Source of the DNA: Mytilisepta virgata
Lineage: Eukaryota > Mollusca > Bivalvia > Mytilida > Mytilidae
Reading direction: 5' to 3'
Length of the DNA stretch: 64,000 nt
Assembly (NCBI GenBank): GCA_028015205.1
Contig: CM051521.1
Coordinates: 128,782,614-128,846,613, forward strand
This document shows, piece after piece, positions 22,115-35,047 of the stretch. The notes beneath the pieces are model-generated. The model saw only the letters and a program-made list of their open reading frames with translations. It was not told the DNA's origin and made no database searches. Position 1 is the first letter of the stretch, and the number at the start of each line of letters is the position of its first letter. The translations under genes and the position numbers were made by a program.

Positions 22115-22645
22115 ATGAGTTTCGATATCCTCTCTCTAATTTATGGCGTCTACGTTTCTCAGCTTATCCGATTTTCAAGGGCATGCGTTGGTTACCCTGA
22201 CTTTCGACAAAGAAGATTACTGCTGTCACAAAAGCTTCTTAACCAGGGTTTCATCAGGAATAAGTTGATGTCATCAATTAGGAAATTTTACGGTCGTCAT
22301 CACGAATTGATTGACCATTACAGTGTTCCAATATCTAAGATGATGTTGGACCTGATGTTGGACCTGTTCCCACGGTCGTAACCTTTCATGTGCCTCCACC
22401 GATTTGTGATTTCTCCAGGATTGACTTTGTTGAACTTCACGACGGGTGCGGTATAACGATCAGGAACCATTCCGGAGCACCTGGGTTCCCTCCTGGTTTT
22501 TATAGGAGTTCGTGTTGTTCATTGTTTTTTAGTTTTCCGTGTTTATTTGTTGTGCTTGTGGTTGTTCATTTGTCTTCCCGGATTTCTCTGTCCAATGGAT
22601 TATGTTTTTTTTTATTGCTCCTTAGGTATATTTGTCCTTTTTACA
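22115..22645 (+). mobile_element. 3' end of reverse-transcriptase element, tail type 1 (plus strand)
   Basis: An 88-codon frame (22115-22381) holds YGVYVSQLIRFSRAC and later RKFYGRHHELID, matching the frame at 47026-47277. A tail follows with GGAGCACCTGGGTTCCCTCC, TTGTTGTGCTTGTGGTTG, CTTCCCGGATTTCTCTGTCC and ends ATTGCTCCTTAGGTATATTTGTCC at about 22640. This is the C-terminal end and 3' untranslated tail of a 5'-truncated element. From memory, this protein end belongs to an RT family widespread in molluscs and cnidarians, possibly related to Penelope-like elements; that placement is unverified. Confidence 0.75.
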
Positions 22646-23480
22646 ATTTACACACATACAGAAAAAAACATACGTACAGAAAAAACATACGTACCCCTCC
22701 CTACATGGAATAATATGTTTATACAAATAACAGGGATTACAAACAAATGACACATAACGGACAGAAAAAGCATCCGAAAAGATCATGGTAAAGACGTTGT
22801 TATAATACAACAGGCGGACATTTCCCTATTGATCTACTCTCATTTCTTCTAATATTATACCACTCGAAATTGACCTATGTGTTTGACCTATATGTTTGAC
22901 ATATAACAACAGAACAACATAACAAGGCTGATGCAGACTGATTTCAAACAAAGAAAAGCGTTGCTACAGTTAAAATATGTTTTAACCAACGCAAAAACAT
23001 TTTCACGGACATAATATGACCCTCATATTCACATAATTTGCATGAAACAACACCTGCAGATAATTTTTAACTTTTTTGACATTGTAATACATTGCTCGTC
23101 GCAGTTAAAAAAAATATGACCTTGGTCTTTCCGCACACATTCTTTCTGTCAGTAATGAGGGAGTGACATCGTCAAAGGGGATAAAATGGAATAAATACAA
23201 GGTAAAAACACCAAAAAAGCATAAAAACTGGTATTCAAAAATTGAAAGTAAAACACCCATCGTTTCAATTTGTTGAGTTTTGATTTTAAAAATCTTAAAT
23301 CTTAAAAAGGAGATTCACAATTAGTTGAAAGATCTGTGGAAGATTGAAGTCAAAAACCCCCAAATTATATGTAAAGAATTTCGATATTGGTATCCTTGAT
23401 GGAAGATATTGGCAAAAGAATAATGAAGTCCACAAATTCAAAGTCCAAGGAAAAGACAAAGTCAGGAGAATGGGACACAG
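22646..23480. other. Intergenic stretch
   Basis: No supported gene; AT-rich with short dispersed-repeat words near its end. Confidence 0.35.
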
Positions 23481-25020
23481 AAAACAAAGGATACATGTAT
23501 AACTAAAAGAATATAAAACGTATAATGAACTAAACAAAACTAGAACAAGACAGCACAGAAATAAAGCACTAACATTGTGAACTCCCATTTAAAACAATGA
23601 GGGACATCAGGTGCTCCGGAAGGGTAAGCATGTTCTAATCCGTTAACGACACCTGTCACATTGACAGTGAAGTGTCAGGTCTGGTGAGGTGTCAAGTCCG
23701 ATGAGGTGTTAATTCCAGAAGGACTTGAAATCTAACTCAAGATATCTAGTCTTATACTCGAGATAGAAACCTCGTTAACGACCGTTACACTTTTGAGTGA
23801 TGAAATTAACAGAGACCGAACCGAAATTTATGTAACTGCAATCTCGCTATACCGAAAGAGTCGCCGTATGCGCGCCAGTAACGAATTAACTGTGAAGTGT
23901 AAACCCCATAGACTGGAGACCTTGTTATGTTACTGCTAAGAAAGTTCACAATCGGAAAATTAAAATCAACACGTTTGTCATAAAGTTTTGATTACAATCG
24001 CCCATTATTATTTATGTACAAATACAAATCTAGATATGAAGCAGAAGTTATTGTGTCTGTGGTCTCTATAATTTCAAGTTCACTGGGATATATGAGATGG
24101 ATGTAATCCTCAAAGTAAGGATGATTAAGTGAAAAAACATCATCTATATAGCGGAAACTGAAATTGGGCTAGTTCTTTTCTTCCGATTGAGTACCCCCTG
24201 TAAAAATTTATCTTCATATGAAAACAAGAACAGGTCGGCCAAAAACCGCCCGCAGATTGTCCCCATTGGGATGTCGATCGTCTGTTGAAAGATATGTCCT
24301 CAAAACTCAACAAAGATGTTGTCGATGAGAAATTCCAGTCTTATAGTACTTTTTGTTAAAATCAGTGTGTTTTTTTGACAAAGTAAGCCTAATATCAGAT
24401 AGGCATATCTGATTCACACATAGTTGAGTAGGCATTATTACAGTAAATTTTGAGACCGTCCTTAATTGCTGCAAGTACAGTAAGTTAGGAGTTTTGAAAT
24501 CTCTCTAGTTGTTCATTTGGCAGAGCCTGTTATGTACCTTTGTTTTATGGCCACTTAAGGAGTGTGTGTATCCGGTAAATGGACGGGAGGTTAAAAGTGT
24601 CATCAATTAGAACAGAAATATGATTATTGTTAATATCTTCCCTTGGTATCGTAGTGTGTGTGTGAGTGGGGTTGCCAAGTGAATTGTCAATACCCAGCTA
24701 CTTAATCAGCCAGTCAATGTAGGTCCTTTGCAGACACAAACAGTGTTGCTTGGAGCTTTGTCAGCTTGAACAATGAAGGTGGGACCGTATTTTTTCTAAC
24801 TAGGGGATCGTTAAAAACGCTCTCAGATTTAGAACTCATGGATGTTCTAAGGTGTCAAATGCGAGCAAGAATCAATGACTTTATCTACTTGATCCAATTC
24901 GAAAGTGTTTCGACGTCTTCATTCTCTCTCTTCGCCCATTTTCTGGCATAGTCTTCAACTGCATCCATCAGTATTTTGATGTCGTGTTTCCAGTTGATAG
25001 AAGTGGAGGATACCATATGA
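23480..25020 (-). pseudogene. Decayed reverse transcriptase of the same family as 60015-60308
   Basis: In reverse, about 25020 to 23940 read as a family RT with many stops and shifts. Landmarks are KGPTLTG near 24720, a CQKN.LILTK stretch, EFLIDNIFVEF near 24320, IPMGT near 24275, LFLFSYEDKFLQ near 24220, FRYIDDV (YIDD at 24139-24150), IYPSELEI near 24090, ASYLDL, and KLYDKR..FNFPIVNF near 23990-23940. The YIDD catalytic box is still readable, but the rest is dead. Further on, 23490-23640 has a tail (GTGAACTCCCA, GGTGCTCCGGAAGGGTAAGC) shared with 38960-39110. The C-terminal GVYISQL block seen elsewhere is not recognisable here. Confidence 0.75.
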
Positions 25021-25383
25021 GAAGATATTGTGTATATGTAATCGTGTATTATGCATTAAAATAATCATCTTGCTTCAGGCGTTTTCATTGACTTCCTCAC
25101 TCAATTTTCAATAGCAAAATTTCCCAAAATAGCTGTCGAAATGATAACAAAATAACAATCCAAAGATACTAATATTAGATATAGTAAATTTATACTATGC
25201 TGTATACGACGCATTTCAAGGAGTTACCTCTAATCAGCAGCATTAAAACCGAAACATTTGGAAGACCAAAAACCAAACTTATATTAAACAAGAAGTACTC
25301 AACCAAAAATACCGAAATAGGAAGCCAAATTTCAGCTAAGGAGATCTACCATGTGCAATACAAGGAATAAACAAACGTTTCTA

Positions 25384-25391
25384 AAAAAAAC

Positions 25392-25433
<42 letters not shown>
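25384..25433. repeat. Poly-A tract
   Basis: About 50 bases, almost all A, interrupted once by CC. It may be an A-rich retroelement tail, but no element body is recognisable next to it. Confidence 0.8.
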
Positions 25434-25434
<1 letters not shown>

Positions 25435-25437
<3 letters not shown>

Positions 25438-26340
25438 CCAAGGACATATCTCTATTTTGTAAACTTCCTCATATTTCTTCTCTTTGTACCATGTTTCTAG
25501 TATATGTATTTGGAATGAAAGACTTATTGTCAGGAACATTTATCTGATTGGTATTTAAAGAGTGGAGGCAGATAACAAATTTGGGCCTTTTACCTTACCT
25601 TGTCTAGTTCGGCCTGGAAATGAGCTTTGTCAATAAGTGTTCAATATATCTAATTGGTATATAAAGAGTCACGGCAGATAAAAAATCGGGGCCTTTAACC
25701 TTTTGTAGTTCTGCCTGGTAAGAGCTTTTTCTATAAGTATTCCAAATTTTATCTGATCGGTATATAAAGAGTGGAGGCAGATAATAAATGACGGCCCTTT
25801 ACCTATATATATGCTTTATTAAAGGTGTCGATCTGATTATTATTTGTATTTTTTTCTCTCGTATTCTCTCTTGTGTTGTATATTATCTGCTCCTTTGGGG
25901 CGCACATCTTTTTTCACAATAAAATCATCTTGTTCTTGTCAGTAAGTGTTCCAGATTGTATCTGATTAGTATATAAAGAGTGGAGGCAGATCACAAATGA
26001 GGGCCCCTTTACCCGTCTAGTTCGGCCCGGTAATCAGCTTTGTTAATATGTGTTTCAGATTGTATATGATTGGTATATAATAAGGCGGGGCAGATAACAA
26101 ATCAGGGCCTTTTACCGTGTTTAGATCGGCCTGGTAATCAGTTTTGTCTATACCTGTTCCAGCGGTTATCCGATTGGTATTTCAAGAGTGGTGTGATAAC
26201 AAATTTTGGGCCTTTTAACTTGTCTAGTTCGGCATTGTAGTCGTCTTTGTCTGTACGTATTCCAGCTTTTATCCCATTGATATATAAAGAGTCGTGGCAG
26301 ATAACAAATCTGGGCATTTTACCTTGTCTATAGGTTGGCC
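25435..26340. repeat. Interrupted ~105-bp tandem repeat, ~7 units
   Basis: Units contain ATCTGATTGGTATATAAAGAG, TGGAGGCAGATAACAAAT, GGGCCTTTTACC, TGTCTAGTTCGGCCTGGTAA and TTTGTCTATA.GT.TTCCAG. Copies begin near 25540, 25650, 25755, 25960, 26067, 26170 and 26275. Between 25805 and 25950 unrelated sequence (CTCTCTTGTGTTGTATATTA, CTCCTTTGGGGCGCACATC) interrupts the array and is probably a short insertion. Confidence 0.8.
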
Positions 26341-27812
26341 TGGTAATCCGCTTGAAAAAGTCTAAAAACTATCTCACAACAACGAATCTCTGATTACAAT
26401 GTTATGAAAAAAACATTCATGAGGATTGCAGCATTGGGGGTCAATCTAGGAATATGAGGACCCACATATTTTGACCTACTTTAAAGTTTTTGGAGGCAGA
26501 ATCTTTGGTCGTGTCATTAACGGTCTTTGGAAACCCTCGATGTCTCTAAATGTCGAAATACATATTATGCATTATAATCAATTCCATATTTGGTAGGAAC
26601 TCTGTCGTATTATTGTAAGCGCTTCGGTCCGTCAAGCCAAGATTTTTGTCCAGGAACAATACCTCAAGGATCAAATTTGCGAGAATTGTCTCCATTATCA
26701 AGGCCGATTGGTTGAATGTGAACGAATTAGAAACGAATTATACAACTGCTCCTTGTTAAACGAGAAAAAAACTATTAATAAGTTCGAGACTCCTTCGTAG
26801 GTGTGAATAAAAATATCACAACTGATAAATAGAGAAGAATTGTAACTTTTTCCCATTCCACTATAAATAATTAAGTTTAAGCTAAAGGTATGCACTAATG
26901 GAACCAAAACATGACACTAAGTCATAATTTACAGAAAAATTCTACCAGAATAGATTTACATTAAGATAGTAAAGTAAATTACAAACGCATGAAAAGTGAT
27001 GAAAATTTTATAATTTTTCAAATCATCGCATTTCAAATTAGTTCAATGTCCTTATAACCACATAAAGAGGTAATTTAAACGAATGTTTTGCCAATTGCTA
27101 ATCAACCACTAATTTGTGTTCGCTTTCAAGATAATAAATGTGTCTTTTAATATTACATCGTGTCATGAAATTATGTCTGATCGTTAATGAAGATTCGGTA
27201 TCTAGTAGAATCGTGTGTAATTTTTAAATCTCGTGATGTTTAGTTAGTGTTTGAAATTCCTGCATTCGGGAAGTATCAATGTTTATCATATAACATATAT
27301 AGTCTTAGATCACATGATTTCTCATCTACAGCAGGGATTATTTCATTGATATACTAAAGATTCCGTTCAATTTAACATCGCCCGTAAATAGACTAGTAGA
27401 TTTTGGTTGGACTCAATATATTACTTATAACACATTTCATATATATATATATATAAAGAACTCTTAAAAGATTATGTATATATGACAACAATTACAATGT
27501 CAATGAATAAATGAACAAAAGTACCTAGTTTATAACTTCTACATACGTTTAACTGTTAACAATTATGTCCCTTCCCAATAAAGCAAACATAAAAGCCTTT
27601 ATTTATGTCAGGAAGGAAAACGTAAAACCATAAATATTACATAAGTACAATGTATACAATGTTGAACCATTCGTCAATATCCAGGACGTCCATTCCTGGA
27701 CAACAATAACATTATCTTATATTAATACTTTATGTCTCATTAGCAATGATACGGATCAATTGGAAATCCGAAACAATTCAACAAACTGTTGTACAACAGA
27801 TTCAAATATCGA
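26341..27812. other. AT-rich intergenic stretch
   Basis: No supported gene. A short (AT)n run lies at about 27438-27454. Confidence 0.4.
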
Positions 27813-29861
27813 AATGACAGAAAATTGTATACATGTAACAAATACCATTCAAAGATAAAGTTACAATGAGGGAAACGACAGAAAATTGTTTAACAAATAC
27901 CATTCAAAGATAAAATCACAATGTGGGAAACGACAGAAAATTGTATACATGTAACAAATACCATTTGAAGATAAAGTTACAATGAAGGAAACGACAGAAA
28001 ATTGTATAACAAATATCATTCAAAGATAAAGTTACAATGTGAGAAACAACAGAAAATTGTATAACAAATACCATTCAAAGATAAAGTTACAATGAGGGAA
28101 ACGACAGAAAATTGTATACCAAATAACATCCAAAGATAAAGTTACAATGAGGGAAACGACAGAAAATTGTATAACAAATACCATTTAAAGATAAAATTAC
28201 AATGAGGGAAGCGACAGAAAATTGTATAACAAATATCATTCAAAGATAAAGTTACAATGTGGGAAACGACATCAAATTGTATAACAAATACCATTTAAAG
28301 ATAAAGTTACAATGAGGGAAACGACAGAAAAGTGTTTAACAAATACCATTCAAAGATAAAGTTACAATGAGGGAAACGACAGAAAATTGTATAACAAATA
28401 CCATTTAAAGATAAAATTACAATGAGGGAAGCGACAGAAAATTGTATAACAAATATCATTCAAAGATAAAGTTACAATGTGGGAAACGACATCAAATTGT
28501 ATAACAAATACCATTTAAAGATAAAGTTACAATGAGGGAAACGACAGAAAAGTGTTTAACAAATAACATTCAAAGATAAAGTTACAATGAGGGAAACGAC
28601 AGAAAATTGTATAACAAATACCATTTAAAGATAAAATTACAATGAGGGAAGCGACAGAAAATTGTATAACAAATATCATTCAAAGATAAAGTTACAATGT
28701 GGGAAACGACATCAAATTGTATAACAAATACCATTTAAAGATAAAGTTACAATGAGGGAAACGACAGAAAAGTGTTTAACAAATACCATTCAAAGATAAA
28801 GTTACAATGAGGGAAACGACAGAAAATTGTATAACAAATACCATTTAAAGATAAAATTACAATGAGGGAAGCGACAGAAAATTGTATAACAAATATCATT
28901 CAAAGATAAAGTTACAATGTGGGAAACGACATCAAATTGTATAACAAATACCATTTAAAGATAAAGTTACAATGAGGGAAACGACAGAAAAGTGTTTAAC
29001 AAATAACATTCAAAGATAAAGTTACAATGAGGGAAACGACAGAAAATTGTATAACAAATACCATTTAAAGATAAAATTACAATGAGGGAAGCGACAGAAA
29101 ATTGTATAACAAATATCATTCAAAGATAAAGTTACAATGTGGGAAACGACATCAAATTGTATAACAAATACCATTTAAAGATAAAGTTACAATGAGGGAA
29201 ACGACAGAAAAATTGTATAACAAATACCATCCAAAGATAAAGTTACAATGAGGGAAACGACAGAAAATTGTTTAACAAATAACATTCAAAGATAAAGTTA
29301 CAATGAGGGAAACGACAGAAAAGTGTTTAACAAATAACATTCAAAGATAAAGTTACAATGAGGGAAACGACAGAAAATTGTATAACAAATACCATTTAAA
29401 GATAAAATTACAATGAGGGAAGCGACAGAAAATTGTATAACAAATATCATTCAAAGATAAAGTTACAATGTGGGAAACGACATCAAATTGTATAACAAAT
29501 ACCATTCAAAGACAAAGTTACAATGAGGGAAACGACAGAAAATTGTATAACAAATACCATTCAAAGATAAAGTTACAATGAGGGAAACGACAGAAAATTG
29601 TTTAACAAATACCATTTAAAGATAAAGTTACAATGAGGGAAACGACAGATAATGGTTTAAAAAATACCATTCAAAGATAAAGTTACAATGAGGGAAACGA
29701 CAGAAAATGGTTTAAAAAAGACCATTCAAAGATAAAGTTACAATGAGGGAAACGACAGAAAATGGTTTAAAAAATACCATTCAAAGATAAAGTTAAAATG
29801 ATGGAAACGACAGAAAATTGTATAACAAATATCATTCAAAGACGAAGTTACAATGAGGGAG
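27813..29861. repeat. 55-bp satellite array, ~37 units, with 220-bp higher-order repeat
   Basis: The unit combines CAAAGATAAAGTTACAATGA, GGGAAACGACAGAAAATTGT and ATAACAAATACCATT, 55 bp. A variant unit starting ATAAAATTAC with GGGAAGCGAC recurs at 28191, 28411, 28631, 28851 and 29071, exactly 220 bp (four units) apart. Within each block the four variants keep order (AAGCGAC; TGTGGGAAACGACATCAAA; AGAAAAGTGTTTAAC; AGAAAATTGTATAAC). Copies at both ends are less ordered. This is the pattern left by unequal exchange of four-unit blocks. Confidence 0.95.
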
Positions 29862-29993
29862 AAATTCCTTAGTATTCAAAAGTTGCCTAATTGTTTAACT
29901 CTAAAAATTTTCAGTATCAATTTCATAGTCATTATTGCTACATGTAATAACTGATCGATGCATGTGCATCTGTGATACAATAAACAATGTTTG

Positions 29994-30776
29994 ATGCAAA
30001 AGTATAAGACCGAAGGTATGTTAATATGTAAACCAAAATATTTTTGTCATGTACCTTCACATCTTTCAAAGATCTTTGTTAATTTCTAGAAAGAGAATTA
30101 CTGTTTTTATATAGTAACAAAAAAAAAATAATATGAAAATAGTTGTAGTATTTTTAAGGAAGAAATTTTTGAACAACAAGATTGCATTAATAATTTAAAA
30201 CACAATGTCAAAATAAAGGTTGCAGGGCTATCAGAGGATTTAAAGAGAATAATATCTTATGCGTAAACATATGACGAAACACTCGATAAACTTTATGCGT
30301 AAAACATAGGAAATTAAAAAAAGTCAACCAATCCTGAAAACACATCAGCTTATCTATAAAAACAAAGCTAACTAGAGGCCAATTATTTTTTGTCTCATAT
30401 CGAGACCAAGGCCATTACAGAAATACAACAAAATATCTTTTAGATTTGTTAACTTTAAAATGATTGCATTGTCTTGGAATGTGTAATGAAAAATAAACTA
30501 CACTCTATACATAATGACTATTAAAAATATACTGCACTGACAAATTTATGTAATGTGGATTCATTTTATTTAATGTATATCAATTTCAATTGAAGCTTAT
30601 ATAATTCATCCTTACAGTATACAAAAATAATACAATTAAAAGTACTAAACATAAAAAAAGGAATTCTAAGATATTCTGATTTAATAGAGACACTTCCAGC
30701 TACCTATCCTCAACACAAGCAATTATTTTAGGACTGCATGACGTCGGATATATTTTGAAATATTCAGACAGAAAGC
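29994..30776. repeat. Duplicated block A
   Basis: It begins ATGCAAAAGTATAAGACCGA and ends TATTCAGACAGAAAGCATAC. It recurs at 33327-35047 with several small differences and one 948-bp insertion. Non-coding. Confidence 0.85.
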
Positions 30777-31400
30777 ATACTATGACGTCGTTAAAGCATT
30801 TGACGTTGCCAATCAAGCGAACTGAGGTCTGTGACGTTCGAATCAAATTATCCATATTTTTGCACTGATGTAAATTGAAAGCTTTTGAAGCAGGTCATAT
30901 TAGAATCACGGTTCTCCAACAATGTCAATATAGTACGGGTATTGTATTTGAAGACGCATTTTTTTTTTGATTTTCAAATAGATTTGTTACAAGTTATCTT
31001 TATTATTACAACGTTTAGGCCCAAAAAAAAAGCCTGGGCTTAACTTTTTTCCCATGTGCATAAAATCTATCAACTGCAACATGTAGTGCATCACATGCGT
31101 GTAGGAGTATCGGATGATTCATATATTTTTAATCGAAATTCTATTTGGCTCATTTTAAGTTTGGAATACATTTTCCTATTAGACGGTGATTTTTTAGTTT
31201 AAGAATATAAGGTTTATATCCGGTTTTTATCTCGGGGGGACATTGCTAAAATGCAAAATTAGTTTTTACAATGTAACTTAATCTTCATAAATGTAAGTTT
31301 GTTTTAAATCTACGGACTTTTTCTCGCATAAATGCATGGTGGGTCATGTTGCATGTACAACCTCCGTAGAAGGATCATTTCCGTTTTGTATCACAGCTGG
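30777..31400. other. Intergenic stretch
   Basis: No gene is supported. This sequence, with 31830-32760, lies between blocks A and B but is absent between A' and B'. Confidence 0.4.
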
Positions 31401-31790
31401 TTCAATTAATTATGTCGTTATATGGACGTCATCATGACTTAGTTGACAGGTATGAAAAAAACTTCTCCCAAGTGAAAATGAACCTGTTCCATTGATGTCC
31501 CTTCCTCATAACGGATTTGACATGGGTAGCATGACGGGTGTCCTACAGGAAGCAGAGACTGCTTACTTTTTCGGAGCACCTGAGTCTATCACCGGTTTTT
31601 GGTGGGGTCCGTGTTGTTCATATGTGTTTCTTGAAACGTCAAAAGTAATCGAACAGCAGATACGATTCTCCGTATCGGTGAAGAGTTCACTTCTGAAATC
31701 ATATTATTGTGATGCTGTATGTTGTGGTTTATTTTATCATCTGTATTGTGTTTTTTTACCTGTATTGGTGAAATATGCAAATAAAGAATT
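31400..31790 (+). mobile_element. 3' fragment of reverse-transcriptase element, tail type 2
   Basis: GGACGTCATCATGACTTAGTTGACAGGTATG and AATGAACCTGTTCCATTGATG, then CCTTCCTCATAACGGATTTGACATGG, GTGTCCTACAGGAAGCAGAGACTGCTTAC and GGTGGGGTCCGTGTTGTTCATATG match 47210-47410. The coding end (RHHDLVDRY) is just readable. The 111-codon open frame at 31492-31827 is a tail product, not a gene. Confidence 0.75.
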
Positions 31791-31829
31791 TAATAATGTC
31801 CCTTTAAACTCGTGGATATGTCCTTAATA

Positions 31830-32760
31830 TGCAGCAATGGACATCAATACTTACTTACAGTTAAAAGAAAGTTTACAGAATTATACAGAATTTTTTTTTT
31901 TTTTTTTTAAATTTTATTGGTCTTTGTTCTCTACAGTATCTCTCACAGAAAACTGATAACAAAAAAGTTGGGGATTTACAAAATCCTACACATTTTCAAA
32001 TATAATCAGGAGTATCATAATGATTTAAACCTTTGAAAGAAACATTCAACTTGTCCAACTATGTCACATTAATATTTTTGTGAAAATGGATGAATCGCTC
32101 ACGTAAAATGAAAAAAAAAACATCTCTGTTGTGAAATTTTGAGTCACCTAAATGTCGAAAAGGGCCATAATCAATAAGGATTAAAGACAACTTAAGGCCC
32201 AGTAATAGTTTTATTGGTATTTTAAAGATATAGACATATTCCGAAAACGAGTTTACAACTGGGACATCAGTTTATCAGGTTACCATGCGAACATTTCTGG
32301 TTTCCTATCATATAGATGTTATAGACGATCGGATTAATTTAATTATTAGACATATATCTGTATGATGATGATGGACAATACTGACAGAAATTGTACGGTT
32401 TATCGATGTATATGGCATATGCGTACTCCGACATTGACTCGTGAGATGAAAGACTTCCTCCGAATAAAAGAATTCATTATCTCAAAAATTATTGATATTG
32501 AAGAATTATATCTCTGAATATAAAACTATTACTTAGTAAATTAGAAATGTCATTTGTATAATCAAGTAGTTGTATGAGATTAATATGGCTCCAACTGTGA
32601 TAAAAGTGAAACCGATTTTCAGATTGTCTTTTAATCTTTGCTTCTTCGGTAAATTGTGATTACCGTATCGAATACACCAAAGAAATATAAAGCAAACGAT
32701 TTTTTTATCAACAAGATATTTAGAGTGTTCGACTAAGGAACTAAAATAATTTTCTTTAAT
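31830..32760. other. AT-rich intergenic stretch
   Basis: No supported gene; poly-T near 31892. Confidence 0.4.
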
Positions 32761-33329
32761 ATCAACTTTTTAGTGATAATTCTTCAGTACTATGAACCCA
32801 TGATCAATTGTTATTACGAGTAAACCTATTTATTCTGATTTTTTTTAGTTGTGTATAAATAATCATGAGAGAACTTTCCAATCAGTAAGCTTAAGTTCAG
32901 GGACTTACAAAATAAATAATACATTTGAACGCAAACAAAATGAATAATCAAGCGAGAAGTTTATTTAGTAACCTTGTGTGGAAAAGCTTTGTCATGATTT
33001 TATGCAAAGATATGCAAATAGTCGGAAAACTTGTATTAATTTTCAATAGATGTAGATTATATCAATAATTGCACAATATTATCCTACAATCAGTGGTACA
33101 CAGTATATTGATACGCTGTACACATTTAGCACATTAGCTAGTTTTACAGAACATTATGTATCGTCTACAATCAGTGGTACATAGTATATTGATACGCTGT
33201 AAACATTTAGCACATTAGCTAGTTTTACAGAACATTAAGTATCGTCCAATCAATTTTAAGATTTATAGCAGGCGGTAAACCTTTTGGTAACAATACTGTA
33301 TTGGCTTTTATAGCGTATTTTATAAATGC
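32761..33329. repeat. Duplicated block B (569 bp)
   Basis: It runs from ATCAACTTTTTAGTGATAAT to GCGTATTTTATAAATG and recurs nearly base for base at 35048-35615; I saw one substitution (CTTCAGTACT against CTTCAGTTCT). Inside, an ~81-bp stretch from ACAATCAGTGGTACA to ACATTA(T/A)G is itself present twice in tandem (33085-33245). Confidence 0.9.
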
Positions 33330-35047
33330 AAAAGTATATGTCCGAAAGTATGTTAATATGTAAACCAAAATCATCTTTTTGTCATGTACCTTCACATCTT
33401 TCAAAGATCTTTGTTAATTTCTAGAAAGAGAATTACTGTTTTTATATAGTAACAATAATAAGCAAAAAATAATATGAAAATAGCTGTAATATTTTTAAGG
33501 AAGAAATTTTTGAACAATAAGATTGCATTAATAATTTAAAACACAATGTCAAAATAAAGGTTGCAGGGCTATCAGAGGATTTAAAGAGAATACTATCTTA
33601 TGCGTAAACATATGACGAAACACTCGATAAACTTTATGCGTAAAAAATAGGAAATTATAAAATTCAACCAATTCTGAAAACACGTCAGCTTATCTATGAA
33701 AACAAAGCTAACTTGAGCTAATTATTTTTTGTCTCATATCGAAACCAAGGCCATTTGAGAAATAAAACAAAATATCTTTTAGATTTGTTTTCTGTAAAAT
33801 GATTGCATTGTCTTGGAATGTGTTATGAAAAATAATCTACACTATACATAATGACTATTACAAATTAATGTAATGTCGATTCATTTTATTTAATGTATAT
33901 CAATTTCAATTGAAGCTTATATAATAGTCCAGTCAATCTAGCATAAATTTGACCCTAACCTTAAAGAAATTGCAAAAGAAGATTTTAAAGTTTTAATCTT
34001 TAGCATTATACCCCAAATATACACAGAAAAAAGTCCAACAAAATCTAACTTGAGGAAGATTAAAAAATCACGATTTTAAAATTCCTATGGATATTTGCAT
34101 TGAAAATGGGAGATAACTCTGCAAAAAAGGCAGAAATATCAATAAAAATTGATATAAAATTATAACTTTACCGCTTCTATTCAGCAGAATGTATTGATTC
34201 TTGATATTTTAGCCGTCTTTAGAGTATAACAAACAACTCTAAAGTTTTTTTCATATCTTTTATCAAGCTACAACCTAGATTTCGTAATTCATTAGTTGAC
34301 CATTTATTAAATTTTAAACTTGTCAAGGTAAAGAATCTCAAATTTAATAAAAATAATTTAGCATATATTCTTCTTTTTGTGGTTTAAAGTTTCTTTAAAC
34401 AAGGTAGATGCTGATCAAATATAATTTACAATTATAAGCAATACCAAATGTTCACATTTTTTCAAAATGGTCACAAAGCCACAAATTTGCAATTTCTTTA
34501 ATGAAAATTGCCCCCCCCCCCCCCCGCAAAAAATAAAAATACCCATAACATTTCGGTTTTGTACATTTCATGAGCAGAAGATTATATAATATAGTCAAAT
34601 ACGAACTCATAACTCCATCAAAGTATCATACTTTACATGAATTTTAAGAAAATCAACCAAAAACTGACCAAAAAAAAGACTCATCTTTGCGGAGTTATCT
34701 CCCTTTTCAATGTTAATTTCCATAGGAAATTAAAAATGCTGATTATGAGTTTTCCTCAAGTAAGATTTTATGAGACTTTTTTCTGTGTATATTTGGGGCT
34801 TAATGCTATAGATTAGATCTAAAACATTTTCTGTTGCAATTAGTTTGAGGTTAAAACTTAGTCTGACAGGACTATAATTCATCCTTAAAGTATACAAAAA
34901 TAATACAATTAAAAGTACTAAACATAAAATAAAAGGAATTCTAAGATATTCTGATTTAATAGAGACACCTCCAGCTACGTATCATCAACACAAGCAATTA
35001 TTTTAGGACTGACGTCGGATATATTTTGAAATATTCAGACAGAAAGT
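33330..35047. repeat. Duplicated block A' carrying a 948-bp insertion
   Basis: Same order as block A, joined directly to B on its left and B' on its right. Differences from A, such as the run after ATATAGTAACAA, suggest more divergence than between B and B'. Confidence 0.85.
33926..34873. mobile_element. 948-bp DNA transposon with ~210-bp terminal inverted repeats (MITE-like)
   Basis: It starts AGTCCAGTCAATCTAG and ends CTTAGTCTGACAGGACT. The ends pair as imperfect inverted repeats for about 210 bp; both arms share CCCCAAATATACACAGAAAAAAG and GGGAGATAACTC in opposite orientation. It is flanked by ATAAT on both sides, and block A shows the empty site (TTATATAATTCATCC). No coding frame was found, so it is non-autonomous. 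A 16-base poly-C run lies at about 34511-34526. Confidence 0.85.

Noticed and set aside
31492..31827. 111-codon plus-strand frame as a gene
   Set aside because: It lies in the 3' tail of a dispersed reverse-transcriptase element also seen at 47280-47540.
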